Under the pieces are notes generated by a model. The model was not told the DNA's origin. It ran no database searches and worked only from the letters and a program-made list of their open reading frames with translations. Of a stretch of 64,000 nt of DNA, positions 25,849-38,200 are shown piece after piece. A program made the position numbers and the translations under genes. Source of the stretch: Rhabdornis inornatus (taxonomy: Eukaryota > Chordata > Aves > Passeriformes > Rhabdornithidae); contig VWZS01004373.1 in assembly GCA_013397075.1 (NCBI GenBank), positions 546,935 through 610,934 of the forward strand. Direction: 5' to 3'. How positions within the stretch are numbered: position 1 is the stretch's first letter; each line of letters starts with the position of its first letter.

Positions 25849-26432
25849 TGTTGTGGTTCAACAGCGACTAAGCCCCACACAGCTGCTCACTCTCTCCCCC
25901 TCACTTCATCCCTCAACGGCATAGGGAACAGGATCAGAAGGGTAAAAGTGAAAAAACTCATGGGTTGAGAAAAAGGTAGTTTGATGAGTAAAGTTGCACA
26001 TGCAAGCAGAGCAAAACAGGGAATTCATTCACAGCTTCCTATGGGCAGGCAGGTGTTCAGCTATCCCCAGGAAAGCAGGACCCCATCACGTGTAATGATG
26101 ACTTGGGAAGACAAGCACCGTCACTCCAAACATCCCTCTCTTCCGTCTTCTTCCCCCAGCTTTATATGCTGAGCATGACACCATATGTAAAGGGATATCC
26201 CTTGGGTCAACTGTCCTGGCCACGTCTCCTCCCAACTCCTTATGCACCCACAGCCTGTTTGCTGGTGCTGTGGGGTGAGAAGCAGAAAAGGTCTCGACTC
26301 TGTGCAAGCCCTGTTCAGCAATAGTTAAAACGTCCTTGAATTATCAACACTATTTTCCAGCACAAATCCAAAACACAGCCCTGTACTAGCTACTAGGAAG
26401 AAAGAAACTCTATCCCAGCCAAAACCAGCACA
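25849..26432 (-). mobile_element. Avian endogenous retrovirus LTR, minus strand (584 bp)
   Basis: Read on the minus strand the element starts TGTGCTGGTTTTGGCTGGG and ends ...CCACAACA, so it has the canonical TG...CA termini. It matches in order a widespread avian LTR family I know from many bird sequences: the AGCCAAAACCAGCACA terminus, the CACAAATCCAAAACA segment, a core TATA box, the CATGGGCAGGCAGGTGTTCAGC-type segment (here with minor changes) and the CTCATGGGTTGAGA segment near the other end. The TATA box is at 26,161-26,166 (TATAAA on minus), placing U3 at 26,167-26,432 and R/U5 at lower coordinates. The usual polyadenylation signal region (about 25,975-25,990) is altered. A polypurine tract directly abuts the U3 end, so this is most likely a 3' LTR rather than a solo LTR. 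I cannot give the exact family or class. Confidence 0.88.
26161..26166 (-). promoter_or_regulatory. LTR TATA box
   Basis: TATAAA on the minus strand, followed by the GC-rich GCTGGGGGAAGAAG context typical of this LTR family. It marks the U3 core promoter; transcription would start about 25-30 bases lower in coordinate. Whether it still works cannot be told. Confidence 0.7.
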
Positions 26433-26450
26433 TTCTCCATCCCTTATTCC
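26433..26450 (-). other. Polypurine tract next to the LTR U3 end
   Basis: On the minus strand these 18 bases are purine except for two T residues (GGAATAAGGGATGGAGAA) and directly precede the TG of the LTR. Retroviruses use such a tract to prime plus-strand DNA synthesis and it always lies just upstream of the 3' LTR. Its position is the main reason for calling this a 3' LTR with internal sequence attached. Confidence 0.6.
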
Positions 26451-27490
26451 ATACCATTTGCATCACGATCCCACACCTTCCAATACATCCTCACTAACCA
26501 CCACCCCCCTTTCCATCCTTTGATGGAACACACAGATATCATTACCTTAGTCTGTGGACCATCCCTGTAATATATGTTCATAAAACGCCCATAAAGTGTC
26601 CACAAAATATCCATTTAGTTAATTTTTTTCATGACTATGGGTTCCATCTGTCATGGGGGTCACTTAGCACAGGAGAGATGGTGTTTTGTTAGCATGTGTC
26701 ATTGGGCACCAAAACCAGCTCAGGCCAGCTCACTGCTGCACTTGCACTGCTTCTCCTAAGACTTGTCCTCCACTTCTTTACATTCTTATTGCCATAGTAA
26801 TATAATTCAAATAATGAGTGACAAGAGCTTTAGAGTATATCCATTACAACTTTCATCCCTGGTCCCCTGGTGCCAGTTTATAGATTTCAACATGATGAAC
26901 TCTTCCCCTTGCTTTCAGCCTGGCCAGCAACCTTAAAAGCACCCTCAGGAAGAGGACCAAGGCTATTAATTAGCAGAGTGTGCAAGTATACGGACTAGTA
27001 AAGAATCCCCATCATCTCTAGCTAAGCATTCAGTCCTCTCTCCAACTGGGTCTGTCATGTTTTCGTCAGAAGATATCTACTGTTTTATACGGTGTTACTT
27101 TTGGTTGTCTTGGATTTTTTTCATGTTTATGTGTCTGTAGCTGATGAAGTTTGGTCATCACTGACCTCCCCTCAAGTATCTATGGCAAATTACAGCGGGC
27201 ACCTGTCTTGGGTATTGCAGCACAATGGCCCTTACATCATTTGAACTCTTCATGATCCCATCTTAGTCTGCATCAATACCTAAGGGTTTCTCTGAAGTAC
27301 AACAATTTATGTGATGGGAGAAAGCATAAGAAAGACTTTGTATTCCAGCAAGCTGCTCTGTACTCATACCTTGACATCTACAAAACCAGAAATAACAACA
27401 ACAAACAGGGTAACCATCTCTTTCAGATGTAGGGTGGAAACTCGACATGTAAAACTCTCTGAAGTCCCGATGTCATTCTTGAACACAGAG
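26451..27490 (-). mobile_element. Probable 3' internal region of the same ERV, non-coding
   Basis: This stretch lies on the internal side of the polypurine tract and, from memory, continues sequence that accompanies this LTR family in other birds. On the minus strand all frames are broken by stops; the longest open frame is 61 codons (27,263-27,448) and shows no retroviral domain. No gag, protease, polymerase or envelope motif could be recognised. The right boundary is a guess: no second LTR or primer-binding site was found within the window, so the provirus is 5'-deleted. It could alternatively be ordinary flanking DNA. Confidence 0.4.
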
Positions 27491-30400
27491 CCCATGTGAG
27501 GCACAGAATCTTAGCCTCTCCCTCTCTCTCCTCGGCACCTTTGCATGCCCTTTGGTATTTTGCATGTGCGGCTGGTGAAGAACTTACTTTTTTATCATCT
27601 AAAAGCACCATCATGTGTTGGAAACAGGAGGAGGAAATAATAGAAAACCACAGCTCCATAAGTGAGAAAGCTGCAGAAAGGTAGTGAGCCCTCCAAACAG
27701 AGTTCTTGGAAGCTTGTTCTCCTACCACTGAAAGCAGACAAAATCTAGCTGAGGACAATCATATTTGGCCTAACATGACCCCTGCTTTTAGAGTAAGAAT
27801 CAGAAAGAAATATGTGGCCTTGCAAGCACAGAAAAGTACTAAAGTCATCCACCCTAGAAAGGGACATTAGGTTAAAAGGCCATTGATCGGAGGTGTTTGT
27901 TTCCTGTACCCATAACTTTCATACCAGGAAAAGCAAGACTTTTTGTTGCCTTTTCAGAAACTACCAAGGCTATAATATCTACCATGCCAGAGTGTGAAAC
28001 AAAAAGAAAATAAGAATTCACTTCTGGTTTACAGCTGTTGCCCCAATAGTTATATATGCACCAATAAAGTATTACAATGGTCCAGAGAGACTTATTTGCC
28101 AAGCCACAAGCACATCAGGCTGCAGAAATAAACAAGGGCCAAGAGAAAAAAGTCAGTCCTGTTGGAAACCAACTATGCTATTGCCAAACTTGTGATACTG
28201 TAAAATGCTACTCTCCCACCTCCAAACTATGAAACTAACATATATACTTTTATTACATATATAGACACTTTTATTTGCCTTCTGCAATCCCCAAAGATTC
28301 AAATGTACAATCTCCTCCCCACCATCATGAGGGCTTAGCACATTTCTTTTTAAACAAAAGCTGAGATTATCATGCAATTAAGTGGCTCTAGGCACTGAGC
28401 CTTAAAAAAATACCCTTTAGAGGTTCCCTTTCAAACTATGAAAGATGGTGAGAGTGCAGTGAGAGAGCTGACAGAGGAAAGGAGATCATGGCAAAGGCTA
28501 AGGTTAGAGTGGCCAAGCAGGGTTAGTGACAGTCTCAGCTAACCACCAGCGGGGTCTGACCCAGGAGTCCGAGGAAGAAAGCAGCAAATACACAAAACCT
28601 CCAGCCTTGGTGTTTGGCTGCAGCTCTGCTGAGCTTGATCTGCAATTCCTCCGGGAAATCCCACTGAGATTTTTGGCTGGGGCTTTGGAACAACTGGAGA
28701 GGAAACTTCATCGTGCCCTCTGCCTGTTTGGAGAGCACTCTATAAGTTTATGCTGTGCTGACTGAACACTTCTGCAGTGCAAACACCAGCCATTAGACCT
28801 GTAGCTCCTACACATGGCAGCCAAGGTTCAGGGGGCTGAACAGAGGGGCTGCCACAAGAGGACAGTCCAGCGAGCAGGGGCACAGGGCAGCTCCTCTTGG
28901 CACAAGCTTCAGCAGATCTTACTCTTTTGCTCTGCAGCTGCAAGTTGTGATAGCTTCCCAATGGATAGATGGAATCTGTTGTTTTCTCTCAGGAGAGTTA
29001 CTAATCTTTTCAGCTACATAAATACACTTCTATTATTGTCTGAGTAAATTGCCTTAGAAAACTGTTTCTTCAGGAAAAAAGTTGAAATTTCTTAAAAGGA
29101 AAATGTCAGTATATTTTTCATAATTATTCCACTACTTTTTTCTACCATTGTTTATGGTAAAATCTTGATAGTTAGGAATTAGCATATACACTCATGTTAT
29201 CTGCTTAAGGATCTGAGTTTACTCAGTCCCCAATAAAAGTGAGACTCATGCATCCCAGTCTCCCTTGCTCCTGTTCAAATCTAACGTAGATTTCTTCCCA
29301 AATCATTGCCTGCCTGCATTTGTTTGTTATTACAATTCCAATTCTTGGATGGCGAAGAGCTCTGAAAAGAAAAAGATCATACAACCTCAGCATTGCACTT
29401 CAGTTCTCACATCCAGCCCTTCCCAGAATGATTCCAGTTCAGCAGGATATTTATCCAAATGCTTAATTCTGCACACAGCAGTCTGCACTCACTCTGCCTG
29501 CTCCAGCATTAAGATGAAGGGGGTACTATGAGAGCCAGGGAAGTGAGGCAATTTAGCAGATTCAGATTTCTGGTGGTCTGAATCCCCCAAAAATGAGGGC
29601 AATGACAGAGGAGGGATCTGCTCTATTTTATACACAGTGTTAGGTACTTGTAATAATGCTACTGAAATCAAGTACTCTTTCAGTACATAAAACTAGACAT
29701 CCTTTTGAATAATTTCTTTTGTAAAAACAAAAGAAACTGTGCAACAGACACTATCTAGATGTCATTCCCAAACAAATCTACTCTGTGATTTTACCAGGGT
29801 GTCTGTAAGTGGAATGCAGGCAAGTCCACAGCAGATTTGTTGAGATACCTATGAATGCTTGTCAAATCTAACTTTATATTTTAATAAAAGATTCAGTTAG
29901 AAAAGAAGCCATGCCTAAGCAGAGTGCACTGGAGAAACTGTAGGCAAATCTGTATACCTTATTCATGTAACTAATTTCAGAATTTGATCCTACAGCTGAG
30001 GAGCAGTTAATGAATACAGTGAGCAGATGCAGTTTGGCTGTGTCTTCAGCAGGTATGTTGATTTGTTATCAGAAGGCTAACAACATCCCAATAGCAGTTT
30101 GCATGGAATGTGCAGTTATTAAAACCAGAACAGTGGGAGAGACTGTAATAATTTTTGAATCTGGTCCTGAAATTACCTGCTTAAACAGCAATTTTACTGT
30201 TGCAGTTACATGTGAATGTTTTGCCTGGTCTCTAGGCCTACTCATGCTGCAGCTCTGGAGATTTTGTCACAAATCTTGGAGTATTTTGCCCTGCAGAAAT
30301 CCCAGCTGCTGGCAGAAGTGATCTGGCAGAATATCATCTTTCCTTTGTTTACTTTTTGAAGCCTCAAATCTTCTTGGTTACACAGAAAAGCTCAGCCATG

Positions 30401-33011
30401 TAATCTTCTAGAGGCTTAAAAATCAAAACTCAGATAAAATAAAGTCCCTGTTTCCTAGATCTAAAAATCTCCTAATTTTTAAAGCAAGCTTATTAGTCCA
30501 GGGATCTCAGCACTGCTCTTTTAAAAAACTGGGACTGCAATACTGATTGAGGGGCTCCCAACATCATCAGCAGCACATCTCTCCTGGCTTTCAGTGGCAA
30601 CAGATCTGACCTGATGTGATTTATTAACCACAAAATTCATCAAAAATACATTTCAGCTGGCAGTGTTAGCAAAGAGGTGAGAAGAGGAGAAGCAGGTGCC
30701 ATGTTTTAACAGAGAGGACTGTGCCTGTTTACTTCATAAGCTAATGTTTTTACTTTATGGTTTTAAATTTCACATAAAGCTGTCTCAAAGCCAGTTAGTA
30801 AACAAGGGAGGCAACAGTGGCTCTGAGGGAGGCGGCAGCTGCTATCGCAACTGCAGCTTCTGACAGAGCCTACGATCTGGGCACAGATCCACGTTCCTGC
30901 AGCTGCAGGGCCCTGCCAGCTTCACATCCACAGCCTAAGGAAACTACTGCTGATCTGATGAACTAATAAAAAGAAAATGTTACAAAACAAAAGCAATATT
31001 TACATTTCCCACTCAGCATTTAATTGCAGTATAAGGTGTCTGGGATGGCCAGGGGTGTCTGAGCTTTGGTGATCCTGAGCATCCCAGGTTTCACTCCAGG
31101 CTATGCCGGGCACCCCAAGAGCAGCTGGAGGGGCCTGACACCTTTTCATTACAAATTATGCACCCTAGCACTTGGCAGCCTACAGTAGCTACTGACCCAC
31201 CATGCCTTTGGGAGCTGTGACCCTTCAGAAACATGGGTTTTGCAGGGAAGACCCAGTTTTTCAACAAGTGCAACCCCCAAATAAACATTGTCACAAAAGA
31301 ACTGCAGGGGAATAGGGACTGTCCCATGGTCCTTCTGTATGGTCTCAGCACTTTCTGTGTGTTCCCTCCAGATCCCAAAAGGAATCTAAAACTTCTGCCA
31401 TGATCACGAGGATTTCTGCCTCCTGGGCCAATTATTGCACCTTTTTAATCAGGGTTTAAGACAACAGAGTGACTCCAAGGTGCACTGTGCCTGAGAGAGG
31501 AGGGGGCCCTGGTCCCCTCCATGGGAAGGGTACGGGTTGTAGGAGCAGCAAAAGTGGCACAAGACTGAGTCCTTCTGACTTTCTTCCAGAAAAAATACTT
31601 GCAGAGAAACGTGGAATTATACATAAGTTGCCTTTTGATATTACCACGTAATTTCCACTTCTGGCAAAGAGATTTTTGCCCAGGCTAATTTGGAGACATT
31701 TCCCTTCACCACATTGGCACAGCTGTGTCATTTTTGATAGAAGCCTCATTCATTGGGAGAGCCAAGGCAACCCGTTCCCCTCTCACTTCTGCAAACAGGG
31801 CTGTTTGTTGAGTCTCTTGAAAGCCTGTGCGAACAGATAAACATGCTACACATGCAGGACGTTAGGTGGAGGTGAAATACAGACGATTATATTTAAGGGC
31901 TTACAATAGTCGTTAAGAGCTTCTAACCACAAGCACTGGCAGGGCTGGTCCTCGGCTTGCAGTGCATGTCTTGGCTACATCCTCAACTGGCTTTCTGTTT
32001 GTACCCCTTGAAACAGGGCCAATCTTGTCAGTCTGATGGCAATGGGGGAAAAAAGAGAAAGAAAAAAGGGGGGAAAAAAAGGGAAAAAATCAACTCTGTT
32101 AATAGGATTATAAGATTTGGGGAATATAATGTTGCTGCAGATCATTTATTTTGAAAGCTGATTTCATTTTAGTGAAAACAAGCTCAGCCCTTCACACTGG
32201 GGGTTTGCAGCCATGATGCCAAACACAATCATTGCTGGTTTGAAAGATGTGATTGCTTTTTAATGTGGAAATTTCACAAGGTTACAAAAGAGGAAAAAAT
32301 TAAACTCCTTTCTTATAACAAAGTCACCCTGGGATATGAGCTACAATGCCCTGACAATGTCCAGATACTCTGACTGCATTGCACATCAGAAAGGTGGATG
32401 AGTGTGATTTACACCATTTCGCAATTGGGATTTTTTCACACAGCTGAAAAAGCTAAAAAGTTTTGAGCAAAAATAAAAACAGCACTTTGTAAAATGCATT
32501 TGGAATTGCACAAACACAACCCAAGGGTCAAGGAAGTAGCGGGGGGATGAGAAAGGTGTCCAAAGGGATAAATGAGGGGATAATATGATCTCCCCTTCAT
32601 TCCTGACAGCTCTGGACCCACAGTGGCAGCCCACTCGACATATTGAAACCTAAGCTCCTTCTCAGGCTATCAGACAACTTTTATATTTTGTTAGGCATCA
32701 GAATAAAAAAAAGATAGTCAGCATCCCTAGCATTTTCAATAGCAACCTCCCAAAGGGCTTAAATATATTCTAGAAATAATGGCTAAGCCCCATTTTCCTG
32801 GGTGTTAGATGATGTTCTGTCACCATCTCAGAAGAACCATTGTTGTGACAAAAGCCTCATGGCACAGCCCGGACAGGGCTGAACAGGGAAACAGGCACTA
32901 GCAGGAATGTCCCAGTCAGAGGAATTCATCAGGAGGGACCAAAAGGAATGAATTTTTCCAACATGCTCTTAAAAGAGTGATGAAGAGGGTAACAAAGCTG
33001 CCACTTTCGGA
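27491..33011. other. Non-coding unique DNA
   Basis: No gene, RNA gene or clear transposon. Open frames reach 111 codons (27,423-27,758, minus) and 103 codons (30,010-30,321, +) without recognisable content. A somewhat GC-richer patch occurs at about 30,800-30,950. The 46-base polypurine run at 32,044-32,089 is listed separately. A single ambiguous base (N) is at 33,012. Confidence 0.5.
32044..32089 (+). repeat. Uninterrupted 46-base polypurine run
   Basis: Every base is A or G, in alternating blocks of A and G. Such tracts can form triplex (H-DNA) structures when they have mirror symmetry; symmetry here is only approximate. Confidence 0.85.
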
Positions 33012-33012
33012 N
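33012..33012. other. Ambiguous base (N)
   Basis: One N interrupts otherwise continuous sequence. No repeated sequence flanks it, unlike the two Ns near 62.5-62.9 kb, so it is probably a masked or unresolved base rather than a join. Confidence 0.9.
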
Positions 33013-33620
33013 CTTTGTAGTGAAGATGCTGCTTTTGATGTACAGTGCGGGGAGTGCTCTCCCCAAAGGCAGGGGTGAGGGAGGGGGTAGGTCTGGAGAG
33101 AGACACAAAGGATGGAGCTGAAGCACTGCCTCCAAGCTGGGGATTGAAATGACATGTGCGCTGCGGAACCTTTTTCTTTCCAAAGCAATTTGCTATCATT
33201 ATATTCCCGTGCATTTCCAATACATGTCAGCCTGTTCTCTTTTAACTTGGCGGGAGGGGAAGGTGCTTTCATTGCAGGGCTCCTTGCAGAAGCTCACCAG
33301 ACATTGCTATTATTACATCTGCCGGGCACAGCACAGAATGATGCACGTTCATTAAAGGAATGGGGTTAGAGTAGAGCAAATTCATTCAGTCCCTGTTAGA
33401 GAATGCTTGGGTGGGTTTAGATGTTTTCATATACAGAAATACTCCACATTTTAAAAGTAGGACAGTTTTTCCCTGTAACTTCAATTCAGCCTCTATCTGG
33501 CACTATCAAAATAATTTAGCTTTGTTTGCCTGAATCCTGTCAGTGGTGAAAATCCAGAAAACTGCTAGAAAAACATTTATTAAGGATTTCATAAAGTTTT
33601 AAATGACAAAGATTCCCCTT

Positions 33621-33672
33621 AACTATTTCAGTTAGGATTCCTATTTAACTGTTTCAGTTGGGATTCCTGTTC
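33621..33672. repeat. 26-bp tandem duplication
   Basis: AACTATTTCAGTTAGGATTC... at 33,621-33,646 is followed at once by a second copy at 33,647-33,672 with a few substitutions. A simple local duplication. Confidence 0.8.
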
Positions 33673-35119
33673 TGGTCTGACTCACATGTTTCTCTAAATA
33701 TTGGGATACATTGCATGGTCATACATCTTTGTGTATGAAAAGAGAGTTGGGGCAAGATTTTGAACAAAAATTCAAATTACACTTCTTCAACCAGATGCTT
33801 TCTCATTCACACACCAAGGGATGGAGCTGAAAATCATTCCATGTGGCATTGTGCCTGGGCTGATACACTCAATTGAGGCTTAACATAGGCAGCACACAAA
33901 ATTTATTTAGTCTCTGTTTCTGCATTTTCAGTGATTAGTACAAGGAAACTATGCAGAGCAGAACAATGTCATTTTGGTTCCCTCATCTATTTTACCCTGC
34001 TGTTGGGTCAATCCCAAACTGCCTGAGTGTGAGAAAAGCCCTTCCACCAAACTTTTTTTTCTTCTGTTCTTGCATGGGAGGTTGGTAGCTGGGAAGGGCT
34101 TTTTGGTGGGAGAGTAGCCAAACTCAGCCATCACTGGCTGTTTAGCTTTGGAATCAGGGTTCCTATGGCTACAGAGAGACTCTGCAAATTCTAGGTGTCT
34201 TCTGCAGAATTTTGAAGATGACATCAGTCAGTTCCTCCAAAGACATAGAAGAGAGCACAAGTTCTGTCCACTTAGACCCATGTCCAGAAACCATCACTTA
34301 TTGATAATGCAAATACCTGAAACCATGCTACAACACATGGTGAAGGAGTTTCAGGAAGTAGCAATAGCCTGCCATTGATTTATGCCTGCCCCTTCCTCTC
34401 TTGGAGCCATTGATGGGGCATTTGAAAAGGAAGGTGATGCTAATGCCTGCAATGCCTCTCTCCATAATGACAGTGTAAGAAAGTGTTTTCAGAGGACTTG
34501 TGCAGCCAGGCCAAGAGGTGGGCTTAGGAGACAAGATGCCTAAAATTTGGCCTATGGTTCTCCATGGTCTCCTAAAGGAGTGCTGAACTGTGGGGAGGCT
34601 CTCTCCCACTGCCTCTCTCTTATTGTACAGAAGCCTGAGTAACAAAATCAGCTTGAAGCAAACCAAGTGCACACGGTTTTCCTCGTGGCATGACAGGCTA
34701 TCACAGCCTAATGGTAGGCTGCTAGACTAGAAGCAGTCTTTCATTGAGTTTGTCTTACTGAGAGGAAAAACTGCTTTGTGTAATAACTTTATGGTAAATG
34801 TTGGCAAAAGATTTGCACTGCATACTGAAAGAGAGACATTTCTGACCACAGCTCATGAACCACATTTATTTACTCTGGCATTTGTCCATTATTTGTTCAT
34901 AGGCTTTCTGTCTCTGCTAAATGTGTTCCAATTTTGGGAGCTAAATCATTGCCAGTAGTTTCCAGGACATTCCGCTAGGCTAAGCAAAATTGCCCTAAGC
35001 AGTTGTCAGAAACCACTGGAGTAGTATTTTAAATACAGAGTATTTGAAGAAAATAAAAGATACCAAGTGTCCTATCTGCCTGGATTTCAGATCCTGTGTG
35101 TTGTAAAAAGTTAGGGAAC

Positions 35120-35215
35120 AGAAGCAGAGGGCTTAAAGAGCTGCCTGACATTCCTGAACCATTTTCCAGAAGCAGCAGGCTTAAAGCACTGCCTGTCTTT
35201 CCTGAGCCATTTTCC
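35120..35215. repeat. 48-bp tandem duplication, about 85% identical
   Basis: Copy 1 (35,120-35,167) and copy 2 (35,168-35,215) both start AGAAGCAG and end CCATTTTCC, differing at 7 of 48 positions by my count. Because 48 is a multiple of three, the frame through it on the minus strand (35,029-35,220) stays open and gives a repeated peptide, but there is no other coding evidence. Confidence 0.85.
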
Positions 35216-38200
35216 ATCATTTAATGAACCAGTCTGTTTTTAAAATGAGGATAGCAATTAAAAATATGCATATGTATTTGTCAGCAGCTCGTCAGAGAGA
35301 AATCATGCTCAAAATTCCATCTGGAAAACCCTATTTATTTACTTCTTTATAAGAACGAACTACAAAGTACAGGAGGAAAGCCATTGCTGTAAAAACTGAT
35401 AATTGCTATCAGATGGCCTGACAAAAATACATATTTATAGTTTAGACAGGATAATAATATGAAAATTTCTTTTTTAAGACCAACCTGATGCATCTGCTCA
35501 CTATCCCATACCTGATAACACTCAGAATAACATGATGTATTACCTGCCCTGACAACAGTCCAATGAAGATTGCAAAATAATCCCTAAAACAATGAGTGCT
35601 GGCTTCAACTACAAGTTCTTATATTTTTCTCTAGTGTTATTTTTCTTGGCATTAATTATTGTAACTGCAGATAGCATCATTGCCCAAAAAGAATCTCAGT
35701 GTTTCTTCAGAATTTGTTGAGTTCCTGTTGTTAAATTCTGGTATCCTTTGGCAAAGCCAGAGTCCTTGTGAGCCCTCAGGAAGCAGGAAACTTGCCTGCT
35801 AGTGGTCTGGACTTAGCCACCTTTTATTTTCATCAAGTGTCTGCTTTTTGCTATGTGTTACAGGGAATGCTGATTATTTTCTCTACTTTTATTATATCCC
35901 TTTATTTTCCTCTCAGTTTCAAAGAGAAAAAAATCCCAGCTTTCCAATTTCTCTACCAATGAGTCAGAGTAATTCCTGAATTCATTTCCAAATGCACTTT
36001 CTTTCTGCAGACAGAACAGCCAGTCCCACCTATGCAGTGCTAGGGGAAGTGGTGGTAGTGATTTATGTAAGAGCATTCTGCTGTGCTGCTCCTTATCCAT
36101 CCCATTAAATCCCATCAAGGGTTTTAACCCACAGCTTCATATTAATAGAGTATCTCAATGAACTGTCAACTAGGATTCCCCTTTAAATCAGTGCTTGAGA
36201 AGTCTCTGAAAAAAAGGTATGTGGTTTTTTTCCTTTTTGGCTATATAAATATTTTATCAACACTGAATTCTAGCTGCCATATTATTACTGTTTATTCAAT
36301 TTATTAAATTACTGATCCATTTCCAACTACATGAACCTCTTCAAAATGGTCTTTTCACACAGCAAAAAAAAATTAAGCTATGTCCTAATATTTTTCATCA
36401 CACTGCCCAACTGTATAGTAAACACAATAGTAATAGCAATATAGTAGTAACAGTACAGTCAGTAATGACATTGATCCTAATAAATGGAGCATCTCAATGG
36501 TAATTTGCCTCTTACTTTGGCAAAAGCTGACCATTTAATCTTTATGTGAGTCATTTTTATTCACTAGCTATAAAGTACTTTGCTTCCTATGTTCCAGATG
36601 GTTTTGATTGACAGAAATATTCAGCTTAACTTGCATGATGCTGTGGAGTTCTTTTTCCTTAGATTCATGTGTGTATTTTTTTAGAGGTTAGTGGAAGTCT
36701 AGAGAAATGGATTTCTGGTTCACCTCTGTCCACCCTTCTGTGGACAATAGCAAAGATCCAGAGTGATTAGGGAGGCAAAGTGAGATTTGGCAAAATCTGC
36801 ACCAAATTCACATATTCCTGCTCACTTACTCTTGTTTTTACTTGCCATTTGATGAATTTAATGGGTGCAGATAAGATTCCCACTAGCTCACAAATCCCAA
36901 ATTATCCCTGTATTTTTAAATACTGGTAGTCTAAGCATAATCCTAATGCTTTAAATATTATGTCTTCTATCTCCTAGAATTTTTCCTATTCCCACTAGTA
37001 ATAAGGAAATGCAAATCTACTTGGCAGTGGTAGATTTATACTCTATGGTAGTCATTTACTTTTAATTTATTGCCTTGCTTCAGTGACATCTTTGTTTCAC
37101 ATTCTGTACCATTACTAGTACTACAAAAGAGGACATGAAGAATAGATAACTTTTGAAAACCTTATGTAATAAAAATCTTTCTTAGCTCCCCTTTCAATTC
37201 CTGTGAGCCCAAGCAAAGCTGTGATTCCCTTGAAGCCTTTAAGTTTGCGATATATTCAAATAAAGCATTCTTACTCTGTTTGAGACATGCAGCTACCTGG
37301 GAGTGTAAAAAGCTATCTTGACTTCTTAATTTTCTTCTTACTTGTTCTTTGCCAAAAGGCAGCACCGTTATCACTCACTCAGGCATTAAAGTACATTTTT
37401 TAACCAAAGGGAAAAAAAATAGGACTACAGTGGGAAAGCAGCGGCATCTGGAAAAATCAAACAATGTGAATTAATACATTCTTTCTGGGCTGGAGGAATC
37501 AATGGATTCAAGGAAGGCCTTTGGATGTTATGTTTTACAATACCTCTGGAGGCCCAAGCCCCACTATAGACTGTTTTCTTCCTGCCTCTGGACAAGCTGA
37601 AATTAACTGGTAATAACACACAATTAAAAGCGCATGTGTTTGTCTGTGAAGGGGTGTGTTACTTTGCTCTAATTCCACTCCTGTGCATTTGAACTTTCAA
37701 ACTTAGACAGCGGTGAAGAGGAGACAGACAGGTATACATAGCAGCCACATCAAAATCTTGGTGGGGCAGGGGGAACATTTGACACCTCCTTGTTTCAATG
37801 CCCCTTGTCTGTTTTTAATTTCACTAAATCGCTCCCGTCTGGGGATTGTATATTTTCAGTGGCCTCTCCCAGCAATGCAGAGGTAAAGCATTACTGTGCC
37901 AAACCCCAGCTATGCTCAGGCACAGGGCTGCACATTTACAGGAGGCAAGAAGGGAGTCAGCTCATGGGACCAGCCATTCACCCAACTTAGGCCTAAAAGT
38001 GATGCCAAGAAATTTCACTTGCCCTTTTGCCTTTATAGTCATCTTAAGAGGGAAGAGGTGGATAACTTGAGTAACAAACTGGCTAATAGTCTTCTGACAC
38101 TGCAGCTTTGAAAGTATCATAAAGGTTTGTGTGTGTGAAAAGTCCCCTGTTATGAGGAGATACTGTACTGCAGTTGCTGCTCCAGATAACAAGGATTATG

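Noticed and set aside
34380..34672. GAGCCATTGATGGGGCA, vaguely like a Harbinger-type transposase motif
   Set aside because: The frame closes at once and no other transposase motif or terminal inverted repeats are present.
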